Assembly: GCA_037952775.1 (NCBI GenBank)
Contig: JBANAY010000004.1
Location: 1,178,001-1,242,000, forward strand
Direction: 5' to 3'
DNA: 64,000 bases
Source: Clonostachys chloroleuca
Taxonomy: Eukaryota; Ascomycota; Sordariomycetes; Hypocreales; Bionectriaceae
Position numbers and translations under genes: made by a program. Of the stretch, positions 11,511 through 22,974 are shown in pieces. The first letter of the stretch is position 1; each line of letters starts with the position of its first letter. Below the pieces are notes generated by a model that was given only the letters and a program-made list of their open reading frames with translations, did not search any database and had not been told where the DNA came from.

Positions 11511-12491
11511 GTCTCGTCTTACGTCTTCTCACGAGAGATCGCTCTTTGATATTTCCTTTGCAACATAGATATCGATTCCAATAGATAGACGGAGGACACT
11601 GGTTTGTTTCTCTGATGCATTCCGAGAACCAACCAGGTTGAAAAATATAAAAGCGGTTGTATGAAGTCGTCATCGCTCCCTTGTTCTCCATCCACATGTG
11701 AATAGCGCTCGCTCATCCGCGCTCTAAACCGTCAACGAGCATCCCACTCGTCGTGTCTTATCCTCCATATCTTGCGTCACTACTCCAACCTCTTCTGGCG
11801 TCGTATTTTCCCCAACTTACTTGCTATCCCCCCATGGTAAGCTAACCCCACATTACGTTGAAACACCATAAAACCGAAGGCGTGCAGGGCGACTATAACG
11901 GCAGCTGGGACGAAGCGCTCGAATCAAAGGGACGAGCCTGGCTCGCCTCCTCGCCAACTTCTCCACATATTAGGGTAAATAAGGATGGCGAACAAGCACC
12001 TCACGCCCAAAATCAACAGATCGGTCCGTCCTTATTAACCTGCATGCGGGCGGGTGGGTAAGTCCTGAGCCAAAGTTGGGGAACTAAGCATCGTGCAAGC
12101 AGGAACACAGGTATGCGCACGAATCGACAGGCGGCGCGTAGTTATGTGTCGCATCAAGAACAGCCCGTTGGACCCGGGCTTTCCAAGATCGACGCTGTGA
12201 CCTCCTGGATTAGGAGGGCGAGCTTATCCGGGGGTGGAGAACTGCCGAGCACTTCTACCGGCGGGAGGTGCACGTTCCTGGATGATTTTGGAAGCGACGC
12301 GATGTGAATGGACAGCGAGCTCCTTCCGTGGAGGAGAGAGAGGTCAACGGTGAGCCAATTGGGAAAGTATGAGCTCATGGGATATGCTGAGGCCGGATGG
12401 AGAGTATGGCTATAAGTAGGGCAAGGCCCTTCAGGTTGTTTTCCACCGTGTTTACGCAGAAGCTTGAGGACTTCCTCTTTATCCAGTAGCC
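11511..12491. promoter_or_regulatory. Intergenic: ODC 3' flank and GH51 promoter
   Basis: About 1 kb with no gene. A TATA-like TATAAGTA at 12411-12418 lies 81 nt before the arabinofuranosidase start, a sensible spacing. I could not identify a clear GGCTAA-type xylanolytic activator site in the proximal part by eye. Confidence 0.5.
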
Positions 12492-14667
12492 ATGAAGTCG
12501 TTCGCATTGGCTGCACTGGCCAGCCAGATCCTGCCAGTCTTTGGCTTTGAGATCAAGGTCGGGGCTTCAGGCGGGAATGCCACCAGTGGCCATCAATACG
12601 GCTTCCTCCACGAAGGTAATTCTAACGCTTCTCGTCGATCATTCAAGCCAGTTACTTACAAGAGCAGATATCAACAATAGTGGAGAAGGAGGAATTTACG
12701 CCGAGCTGATCCGCAACCGAGCCTTTCAATACAGCGACAAGTTCCCGGTCTCCCTCGACGCCTGGCACTCTTTCAACAACGCCAACTTGGCCCTCAACCG
12801 CCTGGACACCCCGCTGTCCAAGGCCCTCCCAGTCTCCGTGACCGTTTCCCCCGGCAGCAACTCCTCCGGGGCTGCGGGCCTCTTTAACGACGGGTTCTGG
12901 GGCATCGACGTTCGCCAGCAGGCCTACACGGGGACGTTCTGGGTCTACGGCGCGTACGACGGAGTTTTCACCGCGGAGCTGCGGAGCGCCCTCGAGGACG
13001 ACAAGGTCTTTGGTAGCGTCGAGGTCGAGAGCAAAGCCGCGGCGGGCGAGTGGGTTGAGCACACCTTTGAGCTGGTCCCCGGCGAGGATGCGCCGAACAG
13101 CAACAACACGTTCGCACTGCTCTTCGACCCTGCCGGTCTCGCCGAGGGAGAGGAGTCGCTCGATTTCAATCTCATTAGCTTGTTCCCGCCGACGTATAAG
13201 GGCAGGAAGAACGGTCTGAGAGTTGATATTGCGGAAGCGCTGGAGGGGCTTCATCCGGTGAGTTCTCAACCAATTGGCTAACAGCCAGCTCAGTTGGTTT
13301 TATGGTGCAGGAAGGAATATTTCCAATGAGTAGCTAACATGAGTTATTCTGTAGTCGATGCTGCGATTCCCCGGCGGTAACATGCTCGAGGGTCTAACCA
13401 ACACTACATACTGGGATTGGAAAGACACCCTTGGCCCCCTGAAAGACCGCCCAGGTTTCCAGGGTGTCTGGGGCTACCAGCAAACCCACGGGCTCGGTAT
13501 TATGGAATATCTTGAATGGGCAGAAGACATGAATCTTGAGATCGGTTAGTTGTTCACGCTAATAGCTTCCTAGAACCCCAATGGCAAACTGACAAGCGTG
13601 TTATTCCTGTAGTTGTGGGAGTCTGGGCAGGACTGGCACTCGACGGTGGCCTGACCTCCGAAGAAGACTTCCAGGCCGTGATTGACGATGGCCTCAACGA
13701 GATTGAATTCATCTGCGGCTCAGCCGACACCAAATGGGGCGCCGTGCGCGCCGAGCTGGGCCATCCTGAGCCTTTCCCCCTCCGATATGTCGAGATCGGC
13801 AACGAAGACTGGCTTGCAGGATACCCGGCCGGATGGGACTCATACAAGGCGTACCGCTTCCCCCTATTCCTCAAGGCCATCAATGAGGCCTACCCCGACA
13901 TTGTCGTCATCTCCTCGGGCTCAACCCACGACGGGTACAAACCTATTCCCAGCCCAGGCATTGGTGACTATCACCCATACCGCACCCCCAACGCCCTCGT
14001 GGACGAGTTCGACCTCTTCGACAACGACTCCGGCCACATCGTCGGCGAGGTCGCGGCCACCCACCCCAACGGCGGTACCGGCTGGAGCGGCAACCTCATG
14101 CCCTTCCCCTGGTGGATCGGCACCGTCGGCGAGGCCGTCTCCCTCATCGGCTACGAGCGCAACGCCGACCGCATCCCCGCCACCTTCTACGCCCCCGTAC
14201 TCCGCAACATGAACCGCTGGCAGTGGGCCGTCACCATCGTCCAGTTCGCCGCCGACCCCCGGCTGACCACCCGCTCCACCTCGTGGTACGTCTGGGAGCT
14301 CTTCGCCGCCCACCCCATGACGCACACGCTCCCGGCCGAGGGTGTGTTCGGTCCCCTCTACTACGTCTCGGGCACCAACGAGGACAAGGGCTCTTACATC
14401 TGGAAGGGCGCCGTGTACAACACGACCAACCACGAGAACGTGTCTGTTTCTGTCTCGTTTGAGGGCGTCCAGGCGGGGACCCAGGCGCAGCTGACTGTTC
14501 TGACCAACCCCGGGGGTGACCCTTTTGCCTACAATGACCCCCATACTGGAGTCAACATTGTTTCAAAAGACACTGTAGTCTTGAGCGCGGGAGATGGCGG
14601 GGCCTTCGAGTTCCAGCTGCCGGAGCTGAGTGTAGCTGTCCTCGACACGGAGAAGAAAGAGAAGTAG
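12492..14667 (+). CDS. Secreted alpha-L-arabinofuranosidase, glycoside hydrolase family 51
   Basis: Four exons, 12492-12615, 12668-13257, 13355-13544 and 13613-14667 (introns 52, 97 and 68 nt); 652 aa. The start opens a signal peptide of about 18 residues (MKSFALAALASQILPVFG). GH51 features: HEDINNSGEGGIYAELIRNRAF near the N-terminus, LRFPGGNMLEG, the acid/base glutamate in VEIGNED (Glu about 366), and the likely nucleophile glutamate in HIVGEVAATH (Glu about 447; the family more often has GEYA). Several N-x-S/T sequons are present. The enzyme releases terminal arabinose from arabinoxylan and arabinan outside the cell. GC content, especially at third positions, is very high in exon 4 compared with neighbours, as common for strongly expressed secreted hydrolases. 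Confidence 0.95.
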
Positions 14668-15042
14668 AGAGTAGATACGCAGGCCTATTTTCACAGTCGC
14701 CATACAAGCAGATACAATAGCACGCATTTGGCATTACAACAAGCAACAAGTGAATTTTCTTTTTAATCGTCTCTAGAAACTTTTTCAAACAAAAGACCGG
14801 GGCCGCTCAGTGAACACCCTCCCCTAACGCCTCCATAGCAATCCCTGAGGCTTCGAAACCTTGAGCTTCTCTCTAAACCTGTCATGTACCTTCTCACTCC
14901 ATACATTAAAATCATCATAAAACCGATCATAAAACAGATCACCAGTGGCTCAACTAAAGCTGGGTTAGAACAACTATGTGTCCTTCATAGTGGCACAAAG
15001 GACAAGAAGTACATCCGAATCTCGACACCCTTAAGAGGACAT
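14668..15042. other. Convergent 3' spacer, GH51 / RAD16
   Basis: 375 bp between two stop codons facing each other. Contains the two 3' UTRs; no gene or distinctive repeat seen. Confidence 0.6.
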
Positions 15043-18000
15043 TTAAGATCCCCTGAACAGAAACTGCATATCCTGTGGTGTAAGGGACTCCAAAGCTTTG
15101 TCATCCGAGTTGACGGTTGAGTGAATCATGCTTGTCTTCTTCTCTTGAATCAACACCATTCGGCTTTCTACTGAATCTTCGATGCAGAGTCTTGTGATGT
15201 GACAAGGGCGAGCTTGGCCAATTCGATGGCATCGGTCGGCTGATTGCCATTCTGCCGCAGGATTCCACCACCTAAAGAATGGTTAGAAGAAAGAATATAT
15301 CAAATTCATGGGCGAGGATAAAGCACTTACGGGTCAACGATGAAGACACGGGAAGCTTCGGTCAGATTCAGAGCGACACCTCCGGCCTTGAGAGAAACCA
15401 AGAAGCATTCAACATCTACATTGTTCATGAAATGTTCAATCGAGGCCTGACGCTGGGCAGGCGTCATGCTGCCGTCCAGCATGACTGTTGTGATGCCAGC
15501 TCGGCGAAGGCGCCATTCAATGAGCTGCAACATGGTGGTAAATTGCGAGAAAATGATGGACTTATGGGTGGCATTGTCAGAACGCAGCTTGTGGAGTTCA
15601 TGAACAAGCAGCTCGATCTTGGAAGACGAGGTCCAGTTTTCCATCTTGATACGATTGATAATTGAATTCTTCTTCACAAGAGCTTCGTCCTGCTCGATCT
15701 CAGGTTGCTCAAGGTCGATAGTCAGGGGAATATGACAGCGTGGACAGTCAGGCACGTCAGTCGAGTGGACGTAGCTTGTCACGCAAGCTCTGCAAAAGTC
15801 ATGCTTGCACTGGCTGCGGATGGTGTCCTCGGAAGGCTCGTCGCAAATGCAGCAAACAAGTACGTTCTGCCCCCCTTCACCGTTCTTCTTCAGGATCAAA
15901 TCCGGATGATCGGCAACCTGGCGCATCTGCATGATCAGTCCAAAAATATTGGCATAGTTGTTCAGAAGAACACCTTGCGCCACGTATGTGTCAAACTTGC
16001 GCTGGCCACTTGTCATGATACTGTTGGCAAAATCATTCTCTTCCTCGCCAAAGAATTGGCGGTCGACATAAATCTCCTTGACAGGTAATTCCATTGAGTT
16101 CGTGTGGTCTTTCTTGAGCCGACGCAACATAATTCGATCAGTCATTAGTCGTAGCTTTCCGAGAGCGATGCGACCGGGTCCCAAGTTTCCAAACTTTTGA
16201 ATAGGATTCAGCAATTCCTGGTTGAAAACGGACACGTGTTGCATAGCCGCGTGATTGCACTGAGAGCAGCGCTTATCTTCATCCATATTCCATTCCAGAG
16301 TCGAGCATGGACATTGCTTACAGAGATAGGAAGCGAAGGGGGCAATGTTGAGGAAACGCACAAGAGAGAAAAACTCGCCAATGCGATTCTGGAGAGGGGT
16401 TCCTGTCAAGCACCATCGATAATCGGCCTTGAGAGCGAAGCATGCCTTGGCAGTCATGGTGCTCCTTGTCTTGATACTGTGTGCCTCATCAAGGATGACT
16501 CGATGGAACTGGACTGCGTGGATGATACTCTTCTTCTCGAAGTGCATACCGTCCTTGCGTTTAAACCCCTTCTCTTGCTTCCGATACATGGATTCCAGAC
16601 TGTTGTAAGACATCATGATGACATCGTACTTTTTCACTTCTTTGACAGTCATTCCCTTTGATTTTTGGTTAGTGCCATGGAAAACAAAGGTCTTGAGTGT
16701 TCCGTCAGTGTACGACTGTATTTCCGATTGCCATTGCATCAGAGCAACAGGCGGGACAAGCACCAAAGATGGCTGCTTGGCAGGGTAATCCGACATGATG
16801 AGCGAAACTGCCTGGATAGTTTTGCCAAGCCCCATCTCATCGCCCAGGAGACCACCCTTCCATTTATGTTGTTCCATTGCTTTCATCCAAGCAAGCCCCT
16901 CAAGCTGAAATGGCTTCAGCTGTCGGGAGATTGTTGTGGGCTGTGGCGCTTTTCCAGCTTTGAGAATAGGCATATCCTCAAGAACCTTCCACATTGTTAA
17001 CAGCTCCGGATGGTGTTTCTCGAGACGGCTGCGTTCTTTCTTAACCCGCCCTCGGTTCTCTGGTCGTCTATAGGCCCGACGTTGCTCTGTGATCCTCGCA
17101 AGTGGTACCTCCTCTTCGTCCTCTTCACTAACAAGGTTCGAACTAAAGGACAGACTTAGCTCAGAAGTAGTGGGCTCGTCCGCTTCAGAACCCTCAACTA
17201 CGATGTCAACATCATTGCTTTGGGTGGTTCTCTCGATAGGGGCAGCTCCCGGTCCCCGGGACTGTCGATTGTTACTTCTCGCTGTTGCTCTTGCCGAGGA
17301 TTTAGGCTGCGCTCGAGGCAAAGCGGCGAAATCATCATCATCATCGGCAACATCATACTCCTCCTCATCCTCCTCATCTTCAGTGTAATCTTCAGTATCG
17401 CCATCATTCTCGGCGGTAGATAATGCGCCAGCATCGTTCATCTCATAGTCTAGACCACGAGCAAGCTCTTCATCCACATCAAGCTGATCCTCAGAATCGG
17501 ATATAACGAGTTTAGCTCTTTTGGAAGACCGGCTCGCCCTAGTTGCCGCATCTGTAGAAGCCCTTCCACGCTTGGGGCCAGCCTGGTTTGATTGGCCAAG
17601 GGCTAGCGTAATGTTCGATGATCGGCGGATAGACCGAGGGTTCGAAGGGGAAAGAGTTTTGGCGTTCTCTTCCCTCTGTAGCCGGCGAGCAACCTGAGCA
17701 TCAGGGGAATTGTCTGAAAATCCCTCCTCATCCTCATCACTGTCTCCAATTTCAGACTTCCTATTTCGGGCATTGGAGACCATAGAGAATTTGCTTGACC
17801 GAAGGGCTCGTTCCCGATTTGTCTCGTCTGGTCTCCCATTACGAGTCGGGATCTCAACAACCATTGATGATGAGCCTGATTTGACTGCTGGAGCATACAA
17901 ATCTGTGGCGAGAGGGGTTGGGAGGTTGCTTGTTGGTGGAGTAGAGAGGTCATCCTCTGAAGATGCATTTAGAGGGGTGGGGGCTGAAGAAAGAGACACA

Positions 18001-18383
18001 CTCGTAGCAGTGGTAGACTTTCTAGGTCTGCCGGACCGCCGAGCAGGTGCTGGAACGTCATCCACGAAAGACGATGAGGTAGAGTTGGTCATGCTTTCAA
18101 CGAGTAACGACTTCCTAGGTCGTCCCCTTGGCTTCTTGGAGGTGACAGAATCACCTGCATCAGAGCCAACGACATCTGAGTCGTTTGGCTGAGGGGTGGC
18201 TGACAAATTTCTAGATGACGCAGAGCGAGTGAGACGGCTGCCGCTTGAGACGGCTGGCTCTATCGAATCTATCAAGCGCATTAATAGGAAACGTCCGACA
18301 ATGCGAAAAAAAAAAAAGACTCAGCTCATACCATGTCTACTGGAAGACGGGGTTCCGTTAGAACGCAATGAAGACCGACGCAT
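15043..18383 (-). CDS. RAD16: Rad16-type SNF2 helicase with RING finger (global-genome nucleotide excision repair)
   Basis: Three exons, 18383-18332, 18268-15331 and 15271-15043; 1072 aa. Exon 1 supplies [17 protein letters not shown]; exon 3 supplies the end of the second helicase lobe ([20 protein letters not shown]), which is essential and is not in the main open frame. Domains in order: a long disordered N-terminus with two AT-hook-like motifs (PRGRPRK 64-70, RSGRPRK 95-101) and an acidic stretch; a SNF2 ATPase lobe with DEMGLGKT (motif I) and LDEAHSIK (motif II); a C3HC4 RING ([12 protein letters not shown], then KHDFC, CVTSYV and CPRC); and helicase C with HRIGQ. In yeast, Rad16 with Rad7 forms NEF4, an ATP-driven damage sensor and ubiquitin ligase partner for repair of untranscribed DNA. 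Yeast Rad16 is about 790 aa; the extra length is in the N-terminus. The next gene upstream, divergent, is RAD7. Confidence 0.96.
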
Positions 18384-19408
18384 GATGAAAAGTCGTAGCG
18401 AAAACGCTGCAAAGTGCTGGTCTTAAAATGCAGGTGGAGGCCCAGGATGAGTGAAGGACGGGGAGGGAGTGAGAGTCCAGGCCGTGAAGATTCTAGAGAA
18501 AATTACAAGTATCTGCACTGGCCAAGGCTTCAACGAAATGCAGACTGCGGATTTGAGATGAGATCAATGATGATTTGGGAAATATCGAAGAGGCACGATT
18601 CCCTGCTTGATCGGCAGCGAAGATGAAGGGAAAGGAGTGGCAAATGAAGGCCTGGGCCCGGGAGATGCTTCTTCCACGAACTGGCTCCTTTAAACAAAGG
18701 GCATTGTAGAGGAAAAGGTTTCCAGACCGGAAAAAAACTGAGCAGGTTAAAAAGGCCAGTCTTCCGAGTTTCCAACGTTGAGGAAGGAGGCACTGGCAAA
18801 AGAAAGTTGGACGGGCAAGCGCAGGGCGCCACCCAATGTCACTTTTGACGCACTGTGCTCTGGATCTCCAGTACTTAGTCCCAGCGACAAGCCCGCCAGT
18901 GCATCCCTTGTGGCAATCGCCCTGTGACATCAAAGCCCCGACATGCTCGTGGGACAGCCCGCTTGTCAATTTCTATTCGAGAACTCTGCAGGATATCATA
19001 ATCCAATTCACGTACAAACACTGCTTCATGACAATTGGTGAAGTCGTGATAAGCACTCCAAGACTCTAGTCCGTGAACATGTACCGTGTGCACCGCTCCA
19101 CAGTACGGCAAATACGAGTTAGTATAAGGCTAGCACGTTCGCCCGCGTCCCCCTTTACGCGAGAGCACGTGAAGCCAGCTGGGGGATCAATCAGGGGCTT
19201 GTCTTAGACTCGCAAACTCGATTTGCCACTCTGTTTCTCCTGTGAAGTCACATGACGCCGCGTTAGGTCCGCGATCGAAATTCTCCCTCTCAATCGACAC
19301 GCGCCACCACCCACCCTACATCACTTCCATTCTTGTCGAGTGGTCTTTGAATTCTTCCCAAGTTAACAATCCAAAGACCAGTCGAGCGATACTCCCTCTG
19401 GCCACAAG
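18384..19408. promoter_or_regulatory. Shared divergent promoter of RAD16 and RAD7
   Basis: 1,025 bp between the two start codons, with no supportable gene inside; the minus-strand frame at 18493-18969 lacks an ATG at its head and any family feature. Sites seen: a CACGTG E-box at about 19167 and a TCACATGA element at about 19247, both nearer RAD7. Whether these act on both genes is unknown. Confidence 0.55.
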
Positions 19409-21467
19409 ATGTAGGTGATTTGTTGGATGCATGTCAGATGACGGTAGATGGCTGATTTCTCCAAAGGGTTCGGGCTCGTCGAAATGGCACCAATGGTGCT
19501 GCCAATGGCCAAAACCAGGCTGCGAACCAACCGCCTACTCGAAATATCACAGGGCCGTAAGTTGCCAGTTTCCCCTGGAATCTAAATTATATGCATGCTG
19601 ACTTAAATACGCTTTCAGACAATCGGCCCTCACAGATTTTTTGGCTGTAAGCGAAAATGACCTTCTCCAGATCTGTTGTTATCTGTTGTCCGGGAGCCTA
19701 ACAATCTTCTAGTCGCATAACATCTCAGCCAGACAGATTCGAGATGAGGCAGATCAGAGACGCCAGACTGCAGCAGCGCAGTCGGAAGACAGCACCCCGG
19801 CTGCGCCTGGCGACTCCACTCCAGTTGAAGCTGAATCATCGAGGGGCTCTCGCCAGCGCTCTCGTGCCGTGACCTCTGAGAATGGAGTTCCGGATAAGAA
19901 AAAGAAGGAACAGGCCAAGACGATTGCGAAAATCAAGGAAAGCAAAGCGTTCAAGAAGCGCAAGCGAGATGCCGGAGTTGACTCAGATGACGATGATGAT
20001 ATTGCCCGCGCCATCTTCAATGAACGGCATGCACCACTCCCGGGACAGATGGATAACTGCGAGATTTGCACTAAGAGATTTACCGTAACTCCGTACTCGG
20101 TTGCAGGGCCCAATGGTGGCCTTCTCTGCGCCCCTTGTGGCCGTCAGATTGCGAAAGAGCGTCAAGGAATGCAGCCAAAGAAAAAGGCACCCAGGAAGCA
20201 GACAGGCGGTATCGGCTCTCGCCGGGCTCACCAGAGTCGGATCCTCGATGGTGATATCGGTACAAAGAGTCTGGCAACTCTCTGCGTGCAGACACTTGCC
20301 AAGAATGTAGATCTGGCAGACAGTCTGGGCGACCTTCCAACACATCTCATCGACAAAATTGCACGCATCTTCTCAAAGAGAAGGCTGCTTAGAGCAGAGA
20401 CGCTGCCTTTGTTTGTGCAGCCCAACACTGAGGTGCTGCATATCTATGATGGTGCCAAGATTAGCGAGCAGGATCTACTTGGCATTTTCCAGGTTGCAAC
20501 AAAGCTGCGGCGATTCAAAGCCCGGTACATGGTTCAGTTCAAGGACGAGGTCATGGACTATGTCCTCTCGCGAGATATCAAGTTGGAGAGCTTCTACCTG
20601 AGCGGCGCCAATCTTCTGAGCGATGAAAAATGGCACGAGTTCATCGAGGCTCAAGGCGCGAGTCTCAAGGCGTTACAGGTCTACTATACCGACAAGCACT
20701 TCGGGGATGATACCGTGGACGTCATCGCCAAGAATTGCCCAAGCATAGAACGGCTAAAGATTGAGCACAATCAAAAGCTTACAGATGAGGGTGTCAAGGG
20801 AATTGCCAATATCCCCTCGCTGCTTCATCTCGGCCTGCAACTGCAGCACAGCATCTCGCCCGAGGCCATCACACCAGTGCTGTCCAGCATCGGACAGAAA
20901 CTTGAAACATTTTCGCTGACTATCGTCCCCAAAGCCGATGACAGTGTCTTGCAGAGTCTGCATGACAATTGCCGGTCCCTTGTCAAGCTGCGCATCACCG
21001 AGAGCGAGGTGATGACCGACGCGGGGTTCGCGAAGCTCTTCACGAACTGGGAGAACCCACCCCTGCGGATCCTCGATCTCCAGAAATGCCGGTACGTGAG
21101 TGCGCAGCAACCCCGCCATAACGCCCACAACGTCGGGCTTTGTGACGAGGGGTTCAAGGCACTGATGGCGCACTCGGGCGCAAAACTCCGAGACCTCAAC
21201 GTCCACGCCTGTCGCAACATCACCGGCGAAGCGTTCGAGGAGGTCTTCAGCAAGGATGCCCTCTACCCTGAGCTGAGGCATTTGGAGATCAGCTTCTGCG
21301 AGGAGGTCACCGACTTCATCGTCGGCTCCATCTTCCGGTCCTGTCCCAACATCAAAGAAGTCAACGTCTTTGGGTGCATGAAGGTCAGGGATGTCAGAGT
21401 CCCTCGCGGGGTCATCCTGGTCGGGGTGCCCAATGCTCAAGGCATGGTCACTGAAGGATTCGACTAG
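19409..21467 (+). CDS. RAD7: Rad7-type leucine-rich repeat protein (NEF4 subunit)
   Basis: Four coding exons: 19409-19410 (only AT), 19467-19556, 19619-19646 (28 nt) and 19713-21467; 624 aa. The start codon is split by the first intron (AT|G), giving MVRARRNGTNGAANG. Exons 2-4 join to NITGPQSALTDFLASHNISA, the conserved Rad7 N-terminal block, and this settles the model. Residues about 90-110 are basic. A zinc-binding CEICTKRF...CAPC pair follows (C-x2-C, then C-x2-C about 25 residues later). The C-terminal two thirds are AMN1/F-box-type leucine-rich repeats (for example LRDLNVHACRNITGEAF and LEISFCEEVTDFIV). Yeast Rad7 works with Rad16 in ATP-dependent damage recognition and, with Elc1 and Cul3, in ubiquitin ligation. 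The gene sits head-to-head with RAD16. Confidence 0.95.
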
Positions 21468-21816
21468 CTCCCCCACCCAGAGAGGAGCGGGGATCTATAC
21501 TGAAAGAGCCAGCCACCTTTGTACGCAAATGGTACTTTTTGATCACGCCTTTTTCCTGTTACGACGATACGATATTCTTAATATAGGTTTGCCTCGCCGA
21601 GGTGTAGGCAGGTGCTTTGTCTCATGCAGGTTCGCAGGGCTGTTGCACTAGGGCACCGCTTTCTTTGTAATTGTTTTGTTATTTTGTTCTATATACAATG
21701 GCTGTTTCATTAGGTAGTTAACCAAAATATGTCCCGCTTCATGATGCTGACCATCTATATACAGTGAACTGAACATTATGTCATAAAACATTTCATAAGT
21801 CATCCGCTCAAACCTC
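21468..21816. other. Convergent 3' spacer, RAD7 / lipase
   Basis: 349 bp between facing stop codons. AT-richer from about 21540; holds the two 3' UTRs. Nothing else seen. Confidence 0.6.
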
Positions 21817-22974
21817 TTACGCGGAGGCGGTGATGTTCCTGTCAGCCTCAGCCCAAGCATTGAGCTGGGCGACGAGAGCGTCGTCGTCATTCGCCAAGTC
21901 TCCCTCGACCTGGACGCTGACCACATCCACGTCGTCGACGTCCCGGAGGCCGAAGCTGATGCAGCCAGAGAGGATCTTGTTGAAGTAGCTGAGGTGGGTG
22001 GCGATGCTGCTGATGTCGATGATGTTCTGGCTGCCGTTGCAGCCCGTGTTGGCGTTGCCGGCGCAGACTTTAACGGTGCTTACGTCGTACTGGCCAGTGC
22101 TGCTCGACTTGGACAGCCAATACTCCGGCGAGACGTGGCGGTACCCGAACAGCTTGGGGGGCAGGCGAGGCACGGGGTCGTTGGTCTGGGTGACGCGGTA
22201 GACGGCGCCGGGCTGACCCGAGATGAAGTCGCTGAGCTCGGCGTTGCCAATGCGCGGGGCGCCATAAGTATAAATATCGACGCTGTGGCCGGCGTTGCGC
22301 AGGTAGGCGGCGCCGAGCGTGGCGACGGCGCCGCCCAGGGAGTGGCCCACGGCGACGACCTTGTAGCCGGCGTTCTTGGAGGCCGTCTCCTTGACCTGGG
22401 CCAGCACGGCGGTGGAGATCTCGAGCCAGGCCTTGTTGAAGCCGTCGTGGACCTTGGCGTTCTTGGCGAGGTCCAGGCTCTTGAAGTCGAAGTCCAAGTT
22501 GGCGATCCAGTTGCGGATGTTGGCGCTGCCGCGGACGGAGAAGACAATCTCCTTGCGGACATCGTCGATTGCAGTGTAGCCAGAGATGCCAGTGGCCTTG
22601 CCACTAATCAACAAAGTTAGATCTGCAACAGATTTGGTAGGTTGGTTGGGGGACTTACTCATATGTTCCCAGAATCTTCACATTATTCTTCTGTACATTG
22701 TTACAAGTGCCGGAGCAAGTAACAGCTGTGCCGGCAGCCTTCCCAGCGTTGCAATAAGCGGCCGAGGCATGTTCGACATAGTAGTCGAATGTATTCAGTG
22801 TAGACTGAGTGACATCGGCTGTAAGTGGGAATGATCAGTTAGCTTCAATGCCACGGCATGGGATAACGTTTAGGGGATAGCCATACCTCGTCTGTAAAGG
22901 TTCAGGGGATCAGATCCTGGGATAGGACTGGCAGCAGCCAATGCCACGAGGGAGAGGATAGAGAGTCCCAGCAT
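21817..22974 (-). CDS. Secreted class 3 lipase / feruloyl esterase-like alpha/beta hydrolase
   Basis: Three exons, 22974-22887, 22818-22659 and 22603-21817; 344 aa. It begins with a signal peptide (MLGLSILSLVALAAASP) and a short propeptide. Cysteines in AAYCNAG, VTCSGTC and later VCAGNANTGC match the disulfides of fungal Thermomyces-type lipases. The nucleophile elbow is GHSLGGA, the acid residue is in TNDPVPRLPP, and the catalytic histidine is probably in the ATHLSYF segment. The family hydrolyses triacylglycerols or feruloyl/acetyl esters outside the cell; sequence alone does not decide the substrate. A C-terminal extension of about 45 residues after the last cysteine (rich in Asp/Val) is longer than in classical members. 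One N-x-S and one N-x-T sequon are visible. Confidence 0.92.

Noticed and set aside
18493..18969. Minus-strand frame inside the RAD16-RAD7 spacer
   Set aside because: No ATG at its head, mixed composition without known motifs; more likely promoter DNA.
12492..22974. GH51 enzyme and lipase as part of a secreted-enzyme or metabolite cluster
   Set aside because: They are separated by the DNA-repair pair and have no shared regulator, transporter or biosynthetic core gene nearby.
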